Assembly: GCF_009696045.1 (NCBI RefSeq)
Contig: NZ_VUMT01000006.1
Span: 1 to 64,000, forward strand
Source of the DNA: Velocimicrobium porci
Lineage (GTDB): Bacteria > Bacillota > Clostridia > Lachnospirales > Lachnospiraceae
Length of the DNA stretch: 64,000 nucleotides
Direction of reading: 5' to 3'
Positions 63,318 through 64,000 of the stretch are shown here, piece by piece; positions within the stretch are counted from its first letter, which is position 1, and every line of letters begins with the position of its first letter. The translations under genes were made by a program, and so were the position numbers. The notes under the pieces were generated by a model. That model saw nothing but the letters and a program-made list of their open reading frames with translations, was not told the origin of the DNA and made no database searches.

Positions 63318-64000
63318 ATGGGAATGAACGTTATTCTAGGATTAGTCAGCGGATTAGGGCTATTTTTGTACGGAATGAAATTGATGGGAGATGGTCTTCA
63401 GAAGGTTGCTGGTGCAAAACTTAGAACTATTTTAGAGACCTTAACAAAAAATCGCTTTATCGGTATGTTGGTAGGACTTCTTTTTACTGCTGTTATTCAG
63501 TCATCAAGTGCAGCAACTGTATTAGTTGTCAGCTTCGTCGATGCGGGCCTAATGCGCCTTGGAGAAGCAGCTGGTGTAATTATGGGAGCCAATATTGGTA
63601 CGACAATGACTGGTCAGTTGATTGCATTCAATTTGACAGCGATTGCGCCGTTATTTTTAATGACAGGTGTCATTATGGTTATGTTTGTTAAAAAACCATT
63701 TGTTAAAAAACTCGGAGAAGTTATTTTAGGATTTGGTATGTTGTTTGTTGGTATGAGTACAATGTCTTCCTCTTTATCCGAGGTTAAAAACTCTGCATTT
63801 GTTGTTGGTACGATGAGTTCATTGACAAGCCCTGTATTAGCTCTTTTAGTTGGAATGCTTGTGACGGCAGTGCTTCAAAGCTCCTCAGCAACAGTCGGAA
63901 TTATTATTTTGTTAGCTTCTCAGGGGTTATTAGAATTACCAATTTGCTTTTATTTGATTTTAGGATGTAATATTGGTGCCTGTGTTTCTGCCGGACTTGC
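63318..64000 (+). CDS. Na/Pi cotransporter family protein (NptA-like), 3' end beyond window
   Basis: The first 227 residues show the PF02690 duplicated core: LGLFLYGMKLMGDGLQKVAG, AVIQSSSAATVLVVSFVDAGLM, IMGANIGTTMTGQLIAF and the second QSS repeat AVLQSSSATVGIIILLAS. The QSSS motifs form the transport site. Whether a PhoU-like C-terminus follows cannot be seen. AGGAG at 63307-63311 is 6 bp before ATG 63318. Confidence 0.92.
   Translation, partial: MGMNVILGLVSGLGLFLYGMKLMGDGLQKVAGAKLRTILETLTKNRFIGMLVGLLFTAVIQSSSAATVLVVSFVDAGLMRLGEAAGVIMGANIGTTMTGQLIAFNLTAIAPLFLMTGVIMVMFVKKPFVKKLGEVILGFGMLFVGMSTMSSSLSEVKNSAFVVGTMSSLTSPVLALLVGMLVTAVLQSSSATVGIIILLASQGLLELPICFYLILGCNIGACVSAGL

Overview
The window reads as chromosomal DNA of a low-GC, anaerobic, endospore-forming Firmicute, most likely a Lachnospiraceae-type Clostridium. 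The signs are AT-rich codon use, strong GGAGG ribosome binding sites, sporulation genes (alpha/beta SASP, GerW/YtfJ, a SpoVK-like AAA ATPase, YlbJ), Pta-AckA acetate metabolism, a giant fused acyl-CoA dehydratase activase, and ferredoxin plus thioredoxin redox genes. Genus cannot be fixed from the window. Nearly all of it is core genome; the only mobile trace seen is a short TnpB fossil.

Layout. 1-272: 3' end of a 23S rRNA gene and its terminator, with no 5S gene following. 305-4203: cheV, a zinc-ribbon membrane protein, a TnpB remnant and ung. 4220-9407 (minus): a helical repeat protein of unknown function and the 1409-residue activase. 9631-17597: LysM repeat protein, rhomboid-like protein, a double GT-C glycosyltransferase, and hypotheticals ending in a ytfI/gerW pair. 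17616-22436: rpmB, a 45-residue antisense membrane protein, the Asp23-fakA pair and recG. 22459-28721: SpoVK-like ATPase, SASP, rsmD-coaD-coiled-coil operon, then ylbJ and tmcAL on the minus strand. 28823-32931: DegV protein, pta-ackA, yceD-rpmF. 32967-38084: a complete Bce-type two-component/ABC transporter module. 38101-47994: YprB-like nuclease, PF06541 membrane protein, YvyF-like protein, ruvAB, zapA, U32 peptidase and a RodA/FtsW-PBP pair. 48024-52885: NUDIX, a COG2509 flavoprotein behind a structured leader, cyclophilin, and a thioredoxin-ferredoxin-NapH-like-Crp/Fnr cluster. 52936-61622: tRNA-Glu, then the rimP-nusA-rnpM-ylxQ-infB-rbfA-nrnA-truB-ribF operon. 61668-64000: a MocR regulator and the start of a Na/Pi cotransporter.

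The most unusual item is in the 535-bp gap between the Bce histidine kinase and its ABC transporter (34721-35255). It holds a self-contained transcription unit: a near-consensus promoter, one lone type I-C-like CRISPR repeat, and an intrinsic terminator. The bases right after the repeat are partly complementary to the DNA just upstream of a likely response-regulator operator in front of the transporter genes. This resembles a solitary crRNA-like regulator rather than an immune array. No cas genes are in the window, so this remains a hypothesis.

Second-tier items are a palindrome at a class II activator position before trxA with a Crp/Fnr gene at the end of the same cluster, an unassigned riboswitch-like leader before the COG2509 gene, a 10-bp perfect inverted repeat in the activase leader, and the TnpB fossil abutting ung.
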